Source: Sarocladium kiliense (lineage: Eukaryota > Ascomycota > Sordariomycetes > Hypocreales > Sarocladiaceae). Taken from it: 64,000 nucleotides of DNA. Below are positions 1 to 10,072 of the stretch, in pieces. The number at the start of each line of letters is the position of its first letter. Position 1 is the first letter of the stretch. The stretch is taken from NCBI GenBank assembly GCA_030734395.1, contig JAUZTG010000042.1, forward strand, positions 1-64,000, read 5' to 3'. The notes under the pieces are model-generated. The model did no database searches. It had not been told where the DNA came from and saw nothing but the letters and a program-made list of their open reading frames with translations. A program made the translations under genes and the position numbers.

Positions 1-114
1 TAAGCTATACCCTTGTGAAAACACGGGCTATTTCAGCTGCCTCGATCGCTCGAGACATTCCCTTACGCAACTAACCTATCTCTTCGTTCTGCCCTTTGAT
101 ATAGCCTAGATCCC

Positions 115-390
115 ATGTATCTATACACGGAATACCTCTCGCCATCTCCTTTTTATCTCTTTCACCTCTCTTTTATCTCTCTTTTTATCTCTCTTTATCT
201 CTTTATCTCTTCTATCTCTTTTATCCCTCTTTATCTCTCTTTATCTCTTTTTATCTCTTTTTACCTCTCTCTATCTCTCTCTATCTCTTTTTTTTATCTC
301 TTTTTATCTCTCCTCTTATCTATCTTCTTATATCTCCTTAAATCTCTTTATCTCTCTTTATACCTCTATTTACCTCTTAAATCATCTCTT
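115..390. repeat. CT-rich microsatellite of degenerate ttatctctt units
   Basis: About 275 bases made almost only of variants of tttatctct/ttatctctt on the plus strand. It is low-complexity polypyrimidine sequence. The open frame through it encodes only Leu, Ser, Tyr, Phe and Ile repeats and is not a gene. It sits directly upstream of a zinc-finger gene whose start exon is missing. Confidence 0.9.
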
Positions 391-447
391 ATGTAAAATA
401 GCCTCAGCAAGATAGCTTAGTTAGAACCCAAACCCAATCCCAAACCC

Positions 448-2444
448 TTGAGTAGTGTCGGCACGCTCAGTGGAAGTTCCTTTGCTTCGACGCACTCCAG
501 CCGATCCGGTGCTTCGCTTGGACCGTTCCGCTCAACGAGGAGGCCACGCAATTATCCCCGGCGCAGAAACAGGACTCCGGCTACGTGGGATGAGAGGTCA
601 TCCTTGACCTCGACAGCCAAGCCGTACCAGTGCACCTTTTGTACTGAAACGTTCAAGACGAAGCACGATTGGCAGAGGCACGAGAAGTCGCTTCACTTAT
701 CGCTGGAGATGTGGAGATGTGCGCCTGACGGCCCCCAAGTCGTCAATCCGCGAACAAACCAAGTCTGCTGCGTTTTCTGTGGCAAGGTTGACCGGGATCC
801 CCTTCACGCCCAGTATCATAACTATTCCGCCTGCAAGACGTCGCACAATGATAAAGTCTTCTATCGCAAGGATCACCTGATCCAGCATCTGAAGCTTGTC
901 CACGGCGTTCAGTTCCTCGATTGGTGCATGAAGACTTGGAAGGTCTCGACCGCAGAGGTTCGTTCCCGCTGTGGCTTCTGCGGCATCACCATGCACAGCT
1001 GGCAAATCCGCGTTGAGCACCTTGCGGAGCACTTCAAGACTGGTAAGACGCTCGCCGACTGGAAAGGGGATTGGGGGTTTGAAGCACCCGTGCTCGAGAT
1101 GCTGAAGAATGCTATCCCACCTTGTAAGTGACCGAACCAACACATGTGTCGAGCGACAATTGAAATTGATGCCTTAGATCTTATCGAGATGGATCGATCA
1201 TCGCCCTTCCCGTTTGTCGCAATCTGCACGCCAGCCGAATCCCCTCGTACAGCTTACGAACTGATCACGTCGGAAATCGAATACTTTATAGTCAACAACA
1301 AAGAAAGTATGTGCACCTTTCTTGACGAGGATAGCTTACGCTTCGAGGCTTGCCGGGTGATCTTTGCTTCCGAGGCATTGTCTTCGCAAGGCATTTCATC
1401 CGAATCCTCTTGGTTCAGAGACCTCCTTATGGCTTCGGAGGACATCACTCAGCGGGCACAATTTGCACCCATTCGATGGGGGATCGAGAACAAGTTTTGT
1501 GTTCTGAAAATCAACGGCAAGGACAATTTATTCGAGCAATGCCCGCTTGAACAGCGGCTTCACGAGTTCGTACAGTCCCAGACCCTTCTTGGGCTTCCAG
1601 TCACAGATGCAGACATGCAAAAGGAGGCATGCCACATCATCACAAGGATAGAGGAAGCATCGATGTCACGGTCTCATGGCACGGTCAATTGGCTCATTCA
1701 GCTCATTCGATCATCGACCGAATGGCTTGCTCCCTTTCGCCAACGGGCACATCTTCCGAAGAGCTCAGAACTTGTTAGTTCGAACTCATACTTGGGGATT
1801 TCGCAGCGCATCGAGTCGGGAGCTCAAAGTCACGATGAACGTGAACAATTTCTGGGTCAACATTTGGAAGTTCGACGAGTAGCCGACACTGAACTGTCCA
1901 ATAAGGACCTGGATCGCGAGGCGGGGAGGATAATCGAGCAGGCTAATCATACCCGAGGTTCGACTGTTGCAGACAACATCGCGTGGTTAAATGGTCTCAA
2001 TCACGGTCAAACCCAGAGCCTCGCAACCACATCAGGAACAGGATATTCTACATTGCCGGAAGTGACCGCACCTGGACCACAACAACACGACAATTCTCTA
2101 AGCAAGCGAATATCCCCACAACCGAGCGGTCCGCAGGCCTTTGAGGCCATGATGAAGGACACCTTCCTGAACGACACCAACTGCTACCGTCGCGTTGTAC
2201 AGGAGTTGACGCGCTTCGTAAGATCTACTATGTCACCAAACAACCCCAACCGACACGTCCCGACCGATGCTGAATTGCAGCACCAAGCTAGATGGATATT
2301 GTTCGACAGGTACGTGCACAGCACCGTGTGGAGGGATATCGAGCATTCTGACGTGCTCTCAGTGATGACCCCTGGAATCAGACGGCAGCCGATAATGATG
2401 AGTGGCTGCAGCGCTTCAAAAGGAATGTCGGGGTTCCTCCTTAG
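448..2444 (+). CDS. C2H2 zinc-finger protein, 5' end unresolved
   Basis: This is a fungal C2H2 zinc-finger protein, probably nuclear and possibly a transcription factor. Two introns restore one frame: 1124-1177 (GTAAGT...TTAG) and 2310-2362 (GTACGT...TCAG). The last exon ends with a Trp-Leu-Gln-Arg-Phe-Lys-Arg stretch and a stop at 2442-2444. A classical finger lies near 625-700 (Cys-x2-Cys ... His), followed by further Cys/His pairs up to about 1050. A Ser/Arg-rich N-terminal tract comes before the finger. The frame is open back to an in-frame TAG at 418-420 but has no ATG before 709, which is already inside the zinc-finger region. The true start must lie in an upstream exon that I cannot find, or the gene was cut by the CT-rich repeat. 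The DNA target is unknown. Confidence 0.72.
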
Positions 2445-3077
2445 TCGTGAAACAGTTCAGATTGTGCCGATACAAAGCATGGCCACTCCCAAAATCGGCC
2501 CCCAAGAATTTGGAGAGTCCTGAAGCTGCGGTAGCTCCGCCCGCTGATGACAGCATAAAGGCTCAAGCGGAGGGTCCTTGTAACGGGCCCTGGTTTCATT
2601 GTCTGTCGTCTTGTATCCGTGGTACAATCTGAAAATCTGGACACATTGTAAACCTATGACTACACCCCTGAGCCACTTATAAACATGATGAACACACTAT
2701 TACTGATCAAGTTACATCGATGAAAGCAAGAAGATCAGATCAATCCGAGCTGCCCTTACACCATTCATGTACTAGATGGATACGTATGACGCCTAGGGGG
2801 CCATCTCCAATAGCGGCCAATTCTTGGATGTTGGAGCGGTCGCCGTAAAGCGAGAATTCGGTTCAGCGGCCAGGAACCTAGTTTGCAAAGAGAAAGACCA
2901 AGTATCAGACTAGGAAGAGAAGAAGAAGAAAGGCAAATAAGGTCACAAGCCACTATTGTGAAGAGAAAGTCTGTTCCTCGGGTTACGGAGCTATAGGATC
3001 AATCTGTATAGCCCGACTCTGACAACGAAAGAAAAGCAATGACTAGCGGAAGAATAAAATCGAGACAGCTTCGTTGT
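2445..3077. other. Intergenic, convergent 3' ends
   Basis: This lies between the zinc-finger gene (plus) and the FAD oxidase (minus), so it should hold two 3' UTRs. I see no conserved coding sequence or RNA gene in it. Confidence 0.6.
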
Positions 3078-4160
3078 CTACCTGGTAAATCGGTCGAGCC
3101 GAAAGTTGATGAGCGCTGGGTCAGTCTCGCCCGTCAAGATCTGCTTGCTGAGCAGTTCTCCGACTATGGCAGCATTTGTCACCCCAGAGTGCATGACTGC
3201 AATACTGAGGGCATCAATGCCGGTCGGTCCAATGATAGGTAGCGCATCCTCGGGGACCGGCTTGTGTCCAATAGTATAGTGATCGAATTCGAGGTTGCTT
3301 CCGCCAACCAACGTCTGCTGAACGGTTGAGAAGACGGCACGAGCTGTTTTCTCCGGCTCATCACCCGGGTCATCGCCTGGATACTCGCAGCCCGCCCGGA
3401 TGACACCATCAGGCGTCTGACGCACGTATAAATACTTAGAGTTGATAACCTCGTTTACCAGCTTCTCCTTTGTAGGTTTCGAATTCACCAGCAAAGCAGG
3501 CACACCGGTGACCGGAAGTGCTAGGTCTTCACTTGCCATGAGAGAAACGCTACCTAGGCCAGCGGCGACGACAACGTGATTGCCCTGCACCTCTTCCCCA
3601 GAGGCCAGAACAACTCCACTGACGCGGCCGTTCTTCTTGCAAAACCCCTTTGCTGCCGTTCTGATCAACTTGGTGCCTTTAGCTTCTACGTCGGCTATCA
3701 GCTGGCGAGCGGCAATGTGCGCTTCAATGGCACCCTCCTCGGGATAGCAGAGCACCCATTCTGGGAGGACATCTGTGTCGATGAAGGGTTCTCGCTCGAC
3801 GACTTGAGATTTCTGCATGTGGACAACGTCGTAGCCCCAGGCGCTGAGATCCTTCTCCTTCTTCACAAGATCTTCGGGCGACTTGTGCCAGTTCAGCGAC
3901 CCGCTCCAAGAAACTGGGAGGTCAGGAAGCTGGAGCCCCATTTGCTTCCATCGCTCCAAGGAACGATGGCGAAAGTCATAGTAGAACCTTTCGTTGGCCG
4001 AGCTGGCGTTGAGCCACGCGAAAGAGGCTGCAGTAGCTGGGCCCCCAACATCTTCGGCGACGATGGTCACCGTAGTCTCACGAGCAAGGTGCCAGGCGAT
4101 GGAGGCACCGACAATGCCACCGCCGACGACAATGACATGAGGGTCAGCTGGGGTCTTCAT
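3078..4160 (-). CDS. FAD-dependent oxidoreductase, DAO family
   Basis: A 360-residue single-exon flavoprotein of the D-amino-acid oxidase / glycine oxidase superfamily (DAO fold), which oxidises amines or amino acids to imines with release of H2O2. The N-terminal Rossmann FAD-binding motif is clear at about residues 8-25 (VIVVGGGIVGASIAWHLA). A DAO-type C-terminal segment with His-Ser-Gly-Val-Thr-Asn near residues 325-332 closes the FAD site. I chose the ATG at 4160 because the frame upstream of it has only a GTG. No signal peptide is seen, so the protein is cytosolic or peroxisomal; the C-terminus (Phe-Thr-Arg) is not a classical PTS1. The substrate cannot be read from sequence; sarcosine, proline derivatives and D-amino acids are all possible. 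Confidence 0.85.
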   Translation of the reverse strand: MKTPADPHVIVVGGGIVGASIAWHLARETTVTIVAEDVGGPATAASFAWLNASSANERFYYDFRHRSLERWKQMGLQLPDLPVSWSGSLNWHKSPEDLVKKEKDLSAWGYDVVHMQKSQVVEREPFIDTDVLPEWVLCYPEEGAIEAHIAARQLIADVEAKGTKLIRTAAKGFCKKNGRVSGVVLASGEEVQGNHVVVAAGLGSVSLMASEDLALPVTGVPALLVNSKPTKEKLVNEVINSKYLYVRQTPDGVIRAGCEYPGDDPGDEPEKTARAVFSTVQQTLVGGSNLEFDHYTIGHKPVPEDALPIIGPTGIDALSIAVMHSGVTNAAIVGELLSKQILTGETDPALINFRLDRFTR

Positions 4161-5362
4161 ATTAGTGAAGTTGTGCTTCACTGAGAAAGCAGATGATGAA
4201 GGAGAAGAGGTACGAAAGATATACGGGTCGCGGGCGAGTGATGAGGCGTGTCGTCAGTTCTTGTTGTCAGGCTGCATTGGACCCCGCCTTTGTTTAACGC
4301 CAGCGATTGGACCAGAATTATATGTCTGTGATCATATTCCCAGGTACGAATATGCTCGGATGATTAATCAACGGCTTATTCGTAGAGTATTGTACTAATG
4401 ATTAACAAGCGATAAGGCTGATTCGCAAACGACTCTTAAAGAGTCTGTCATTCTGGCTTTGATGTAGATCCACATATCGAGTTGCTACATTTCCGCTGCT
4501 CCTCGTGTAGAAATATATCGCCTCGCGTAGGCCAGCGGAGAATGTCAGCATTCCTGCTTAGAAGATGGGTTTAAACGGCGGCAGAGCACTGGGCATGCCT
4601 CCTGCTATGATCAAGTTCTAGTGACGAGACACGGTCTTGCGCGATTCACATTAGCGGGTAGAGGCTTGCTCACGTCGAGGCCATCTGTTCAATCATGGTT
4701 CTGAGATATCAAAGCAGCGGCTTCCAAAGTACTCACATGCTAGGTGCATCCGATAGTCTGCTGACCTCTCTAGCTTGTGGATGTTGCAACACACTATGTC
4801 AAAGAAGCAGCCGAAGATTAAGGCACGGACTACATCAGTCTCGAGGAACACCGACGACTAAGAGTGCTGGATTATCACAAACCAACGAATATATTTTATA
4901 GGTTCCAGGGCTGCCTCTCTCTGATCATTATTGCCATCACAATCTCGGTTTTCAAGATCTAGAATAAGACCAAAATCTGGCGAGCCAAGGATATCGACAT
5001 AGTGACGAGGCAGCGTGAGGTGAATATCACATGCAGAACGGAGAATCTGAGCGGGGAAGTCGATGACTGGCGAGATGACCCTTATTAAGTTGCACCTCAA
5101 GGCTGGTCACCTTAGCCAGATCTAATTTTGACGTCTGTATACGATATAGATTGCTGATATGCTCGTATAATATCTAGGCTATGCTAATGGATGTCAACAC
5201 AATCTAGCTCCCCTACCCTGCCTCTGAGCACCATGCTCTGGTCACAACGACATATTCTCGTCGACCACCATGATGCTGAGTCGGGGCCTACTGCGGCCTA
5301 TTCAGTGTGTCTGGTATACCGGCCACATACAATGATGCCCTGCTGGTAGCGAATCCATCAAT
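4161..5362. other. Intergenic, no gene recognised
   Basis: About 1.2 kb with many stops in all frames and no recognisable protein or RNA gene. It includes the promoter of the FAD oxidase at its left end. Confidence 0.55.
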
Positions 5363-5900
5363 TCAGGGGGGTGCTGCTCTAGCCAACGCAGCCATCAGGG
5401 GAGATGGATCGAGGTACACTTCGGCCCTCTTTATCTTGCCCGCCTCGTTGCCAAAAGAAACAAGATTGAAGACGCCGAACGCAGGAACAATGATTTCCTC
5501 CTTCTGTGGATCATTCCTCGCGCGGTATTTGATCGTGCAAGCCTGGTAAATTGTATCCCCGACGAGATCTATAACCAGAGTCAGGCCCAGGGACGGAAAT
5601 GCTCTCAAAAGAGAACGCACTGTAGTAGGAGACGGTATGCTGCATGACCTCAAGTTTCTCGAAAATCGGGCCAAAGAACCCTTTAAGGTTGTCAAGACCT
5701 TTGACCGGGGGCAGATTGGCGTATTGGAGGATGCCATCGTCAGCATACACTTCAGCAAGACGTCCGGTATCCAGTGAGTCGCTCACTTCATGGAACTGAA
5801 TGCATATTAGCTCGACCACAGTTACAAACATAGCTTGCAAGAACCTTACATGCCTCAGCCATTGCCGTGCTTCATCTTCATTGATTGGAACAATTGTCAT
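5363..5900 (-). CDS. NTF2/SnoaL-like small protein
   Basis: A 143-residue protein in three exons: 5850-5900, 5621-5795 and 5363-5568. Introns of 54 and 52 bases have GTAAGG...TTCAG and GTGCGT...TATAG borders, and the lengths add to exactly 144 codons. The fold signature is that of the cone-shaped NTF2-like/SnoaL family: an N-terminal helix, then a Leu-Asp-Thr-Gly-x-Leu-Ala-Glu-Val-Tyr-Ala-Asp-Asp-Gly segment, a central Pro-Val-Lys-Gly-Leu-x-x-Leu segment, and C-terminal beta strands. Members include hydratases, isomerases, polyketide cyclases and non-catalytic binding proteins. No catalytic set can be assigned here. It may act with a neighbouring oxidase, but it has its own promoter and transcription unit. 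Confidence 0.78.
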
Positions 5901-7860
5901 GATGCTGGCAGCTTGGAGTACTGACGAAGCTCTTCCACACTATTGCCTGGAGTGTCAATTGCCAATAAGAATCGCCTTTGTGAGCTAACTTATATAGACA
6001 TCCAGCTAGCACATCTGTGGTGAACCTCTAGCGAAGGGATTTATAAGCCAAGGCACGTCCTCATGAAGGTGGCTTGGAACTTCCCGTCCCGAGGGGTGGG
6101 TCACCCTTGTCGAGCATCAACAGCTATCCACGTGGAGACATCTAGCAGCACTCACCAGCCAATTGGATAGGATGAAGGTATCGGCAACAACATCCGCCAT
6201 GCAGGTTCTCGTGCCATACCCAGTCACCTAGGCCCTCACGCAGCCACTAGGCCCCCCTCCATTTTGCTGTGCTCAGCTGATCTGATTGGTTTCACACTAC
6301 TTTAGCCATAAGCACATTTATGGGACTGGTTTCTTAGATCGGTATCGACCTCTTCCCTAAAGTAGTAACAAGCACTTCCATTCGCGGACAAGTACCTGGT
6401 AACGGCTCTGAGTCGCTAGACGTGTTGGTTGAACGGTCAGGGGTCCAGTATAGTAGGATAGGCGAGAAAGCAGCCGCCACACAAGCTGGAAGTGAATGTA
6501 GCTTGCCGATTGATGAATTGAGCTCGCTACGCGGGTTTCTCTAGCAATCCATTGTCTCGCATTCCTGAAGCTCGGCGTTGGCTTGATAATCCCATGCCGC
6601 AAGGTCGGTAACTTCGCCTCGTCTTGGTCTTCTTATGTGATGTGATTTAGATCGACCGTCACCAGCCTCCCCTAAGACACTAGCCAGCTGCTTGCGAAAG
6701 TCAAATCAGGCCAGACTCTAATTGCGTTGTGCAGTCAAAGCGTACCACGCCGTTGCTGCCTCGTAGCCCTGCTCCTCTCTTGACCATATCGCGTCATCTG
6801 GACAAGGTAGATCGTTCTTACCTGCGTCATGATACGCTGCCAAAGATGCCTCTGTTCGACATCCCTATTCCAGAGACGACAATCCTAGAGCCGATATTAA
6901 CTAGCGCTTAATCGGGTCTAGGTTAACATCGGGAGCAGGACCAGCGTCGCCGCCAACCTATATACTATAATTCCTAGTTATGAATTGGAGCTTGTATTCC
7001 AGGGTGGTAGGCGATGTGGAGGATGGACAGTGGATGGGATCGTGCAAACTTCGGGGTTGGTGCTTGGAGAGCAATAGCCTAGAAGCGGAGTAAGCCGACA
7101 ATGGATTTGCGTCTGGAGTCTCGAATACGGATCTACAAATATGCTCCAAGACTATATGCCGGAGGGGCTGGTCATCCCCCCTGCACTTGATTTCATATCT
7201 GCGATGAGCATTGTGTTTGGGGAAGCGCACAAGCAGTCACAGAGCTTTGAACTGAAGTATTGATGACAAGACAAAGGAGAATAGGAAATAGGAGCTGAAG
7301 TCAAGCCAGGCCCAGATGATGTATACGGAGACGTTCAATGCTCGAGCTGAGGTCGGGTATTCCGCAAGTTAGATTAAGGTGCCTACGTGAGTGAAGAAAA
7401 TGGACGCCGCTCCCTTGAACTATTGCATGTAGCGTCCCAGGCTCCCCACCTTGGTGCGCTCGCCACTGGCCTAGGCCTGAAGAAGTCTGCGCCCCTCTCC
7501 GTATTGACAATACTTCGCAACACCACGTCGCCTAAGCACCTGTCATTGCACGCCTTTTTAGCAACGCACGACGCCAGCCCGCAACGCTATTGTTTTTCGA
7601 CGTGAGACGAGTTCCTGAATCGGTAAAAACGTCTGCTAGTTCAGCTGCTTCGAGGACCAACGTTGGACGTTTATGCATGGAACAATGCTCCGTAGCGTCA
7701 AAGATGCCTGGCAGACAGCCACTTCAGCGGTGATCCGAGGGGACTAAACGGGGTCCTCGGCAACAATAACATTGGTGATGTTCGCTCCATGAGACATGCG
7801 AGGCGGCACTGCTCGTGTCCCTGAGCTTTCTCCTGTCGTTCGTTGTTCCAGGCTTGCATA
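5901..7860. other. Intergenic, no gene recognised
   Basis: About 2 kb, the longest gene-poor stretch in the left half. Only short interrupted frames are present on either strand. No repeat or transposon ends were noticed. The right end is the promoter and 5' UTR of the secreted Thr-rich protein. Confidence 0.5.
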
Positions 7861-9414
7861 ATGAAGCTCATCAACGCTTGGTTCGTCCTTACCTGGGCGT
7901 CAGATGCTGCGGCCAAGTACTGCGTCAAGGTATGCGGGAAAAGCTCAAAAAAGGAGAGGTATTTGGCCTCAGAACGAGACTGGACCGCTGACTTTGCTCT
8001 CCGAATGACAGGATGAATGTGCGCACGCCGTCACGAAATGTGGAGGCAGCACAAAGACGCTTCAGGCACACAAAGCCGACTGTTCTTCGTTCCTGCGATA
8101 CACAACGACCCCGAAGCCAACAACAAAGACGGTCACCAAGCCGCGTGCCACCGTAACAGTGGTTGTAACCAAGACGGCTGCTCGTCTCACAAGTACCTCG
8201 ACCACGAGGTTGCCCGCCTCAAGGTTCGTTTTAACAAAGCTCCAGATCCAGCTGAGAAATCATTGGAATGATGTGACTGATGCGATCTCCAGCACCACGA
8301 AAACTGTTTTCCCGCCTCAGAGCACACAGACGAACATCGTGCACCCTGTGACGACGAAGGCCATCACACAGGTTAGTGATGGTGCTATGCTCGTCGATTT
8401 TGACTGACAGTCTGTCCTAGTCGCTCCCCGATGTTACCGTGACCGACACAACTGTATGTTTCCCAAAGAGACTAGGGTCGCGGAGAAGAAGATGGCTCCC
8501 CGAAACACTCAGGAAGCTGATCATTGTGCGATGTAGACTATCACAGAGCTTGTTTCTGTACCGACGTCGTAAGTTTGAGACGGCGCACGCAATGATCTAC
8601 GAGTCAGATCCAACGACCATTACTAACGCTGCATCGCCACAGGACGACGACGACAGTGGTATACTGGTCCCAGGAAACTATGAAACGACGCGCAACCAAC
8701 GAAGCCCGCGCAGTAACCCAAGGCCTTGTCCGTCCGACCAAGATCCCCTTGTATGCCCAGGCCTGCTTGAACGCGTCTGCATACCGTAGTGCTTGTGGTT
8801 GTTGGGGTGTAAAAGAAACGACTTTAGCCTCGGGGCCAAGGAAGACCGCGATAGTGACCGTCACTGCTCCCCCCACGACCAAAACTGCAATCGCCACCAA
8901 GCCTAACCCACTGCCACCTGCAATCCAGGTCGTCACTCTGTCAGCAACAACTGGGACTGTGACCACGACGGGCGCCGCTTCCACAACCACTGTGACTTCC
9001 AGAGGCGATGTGACCACAGCAGAGAGCACTGTCACTATCCCCGGCGATGAAGTCACAGAACTGAAAACAGCGACCAAGTATTCTACCGTTTATACCGTAG
9101 CAATGGCTACAAGGCGTGTAGGGCCTGTTTGCGACACGCAAGACTCTAATAACGGCGTTACCTGCTGCAAGAGCCAGATCCTGTGTAACCATGGCATCGC
9201 CTCCAACGGCGGCTTTGGTGCTGTTATTTTTGGATCATGGGAAGAGAGCATCGACGCCTGCATCTCCTACTGCGGTTACGTCGGCTGTACATATGGTACT
9301 TATTCGGGCAACAGCTGCACGCTGTATACGGCGGATGTGAGCTCCGTGGTGCTTCAGCCGGCTGGTGGGCAGTCATACTTCGAGAGGCGATGCGGGTCTT
9401 GCAACTGGGGCTAG
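7861..9414 (+). CDS. Secreted Thr-rich protein with Cys-rich C-terminal domain
   Basis: A predicted 398-residue extracellular protein in six exons: 7861-7929, 8012-8223, 8293-8371, 8421-8453, 8537-8568 and 8643-9414. The sum is exactly 399 codons. The first exon is a signal peptide (Met-Lys-Leu then a hydrophobic stretch ending Ala-Ala-Ala). A short Cys motif (DECAHAVTKCGG) is followed by a long Thr/Val/Lys-rich, mucin-like tract likely to be O-glycosylated. A central Ala-Cys-Leu-Asn-Ala-Ser ... Ala-Cys-Gly-Cys-Trp-Gly motif is of the kind common in fungal cell-surface proteins. The last 90 residues hold eight cysteines and resemble a PAN/apple-like lectin module. The second intron (69 bases) is a multiple of three with no stop, so a retained form is possible. 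The function is probably surface binding or adhesion; this is inference. Confidence 0.7.
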
Positions 9415-10072
9415 AGCTACTCCAAAGGACGTGGTACAGTTGCAACACTCTACCACTCTTTATGCAGAGTCACACAGCTTCGACAGCTAGTAAACTTCTG
9501 GATATTTGTCTAGACTCCACAGTGCCAAAGACGTAATTAAAAAGGGCCTAAACAATAATACCTTCTACATCCACTTCGTTTCCCCATGGCTAGCCTCTTC
9601 AACGGTATGGCTGTGCCGCTGCATTGCGGACATGGAAAGCGTTGCGTTGATAGAGCCGTTAGAGCGGGTGGCTTGGCGCTATGTAAGCCAACTACTGATT
9701 AGGCTTATTACGCTGTCATTTTCCAACTCTAAATATCTGGGGCTGAATCCAGGAGTTGTTTTCATCGCCGAGGCTACTTCCGTACGTCTCCATCTTACAT
9801 GGCTGCCAAACATCTATCTGGACGGTGATATATCTTTGCAATGCTGCTACACAAAGCTAGGTACTTCATGGAATCTCTAGCCACAGACCGAGTCCACCAC
9901 AGTGCACCCAGTTTCGATAATGCCGTAGCAATCCTGAGCAAAAAAATACATACAACAGCCCGTACCTCGAAACCGAAGCGCCAGTGGCTTGCACTCCCGT
10001 GCATTCTGGGTAGAACCAAAGATCCAAGGAATTAATAGCAACTGGAACTCAGACATTGATAGCTAGCAACAT
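9415..10072. other. Intergenic, convergent 3' ends
   Basis: About 650 bases between the secreted-protein gene (plus) and the DUF2235-GTPase gene (minus). I see no gene or structured RNA in it. Confidence 0.6.

Noticed and set aside
115..396. 93-codon open frame in the CT-rich tract
   Set aside because: It encodes only Leu/Ser/Tyr/Phe/Ile repeats of a microsatellite, with no conserved sequence.
3576..4184. Long plus-strand frame over the FAD oxidase
   Set aside because: Antisense shadow of a well-supported gene; no family match or proper start.
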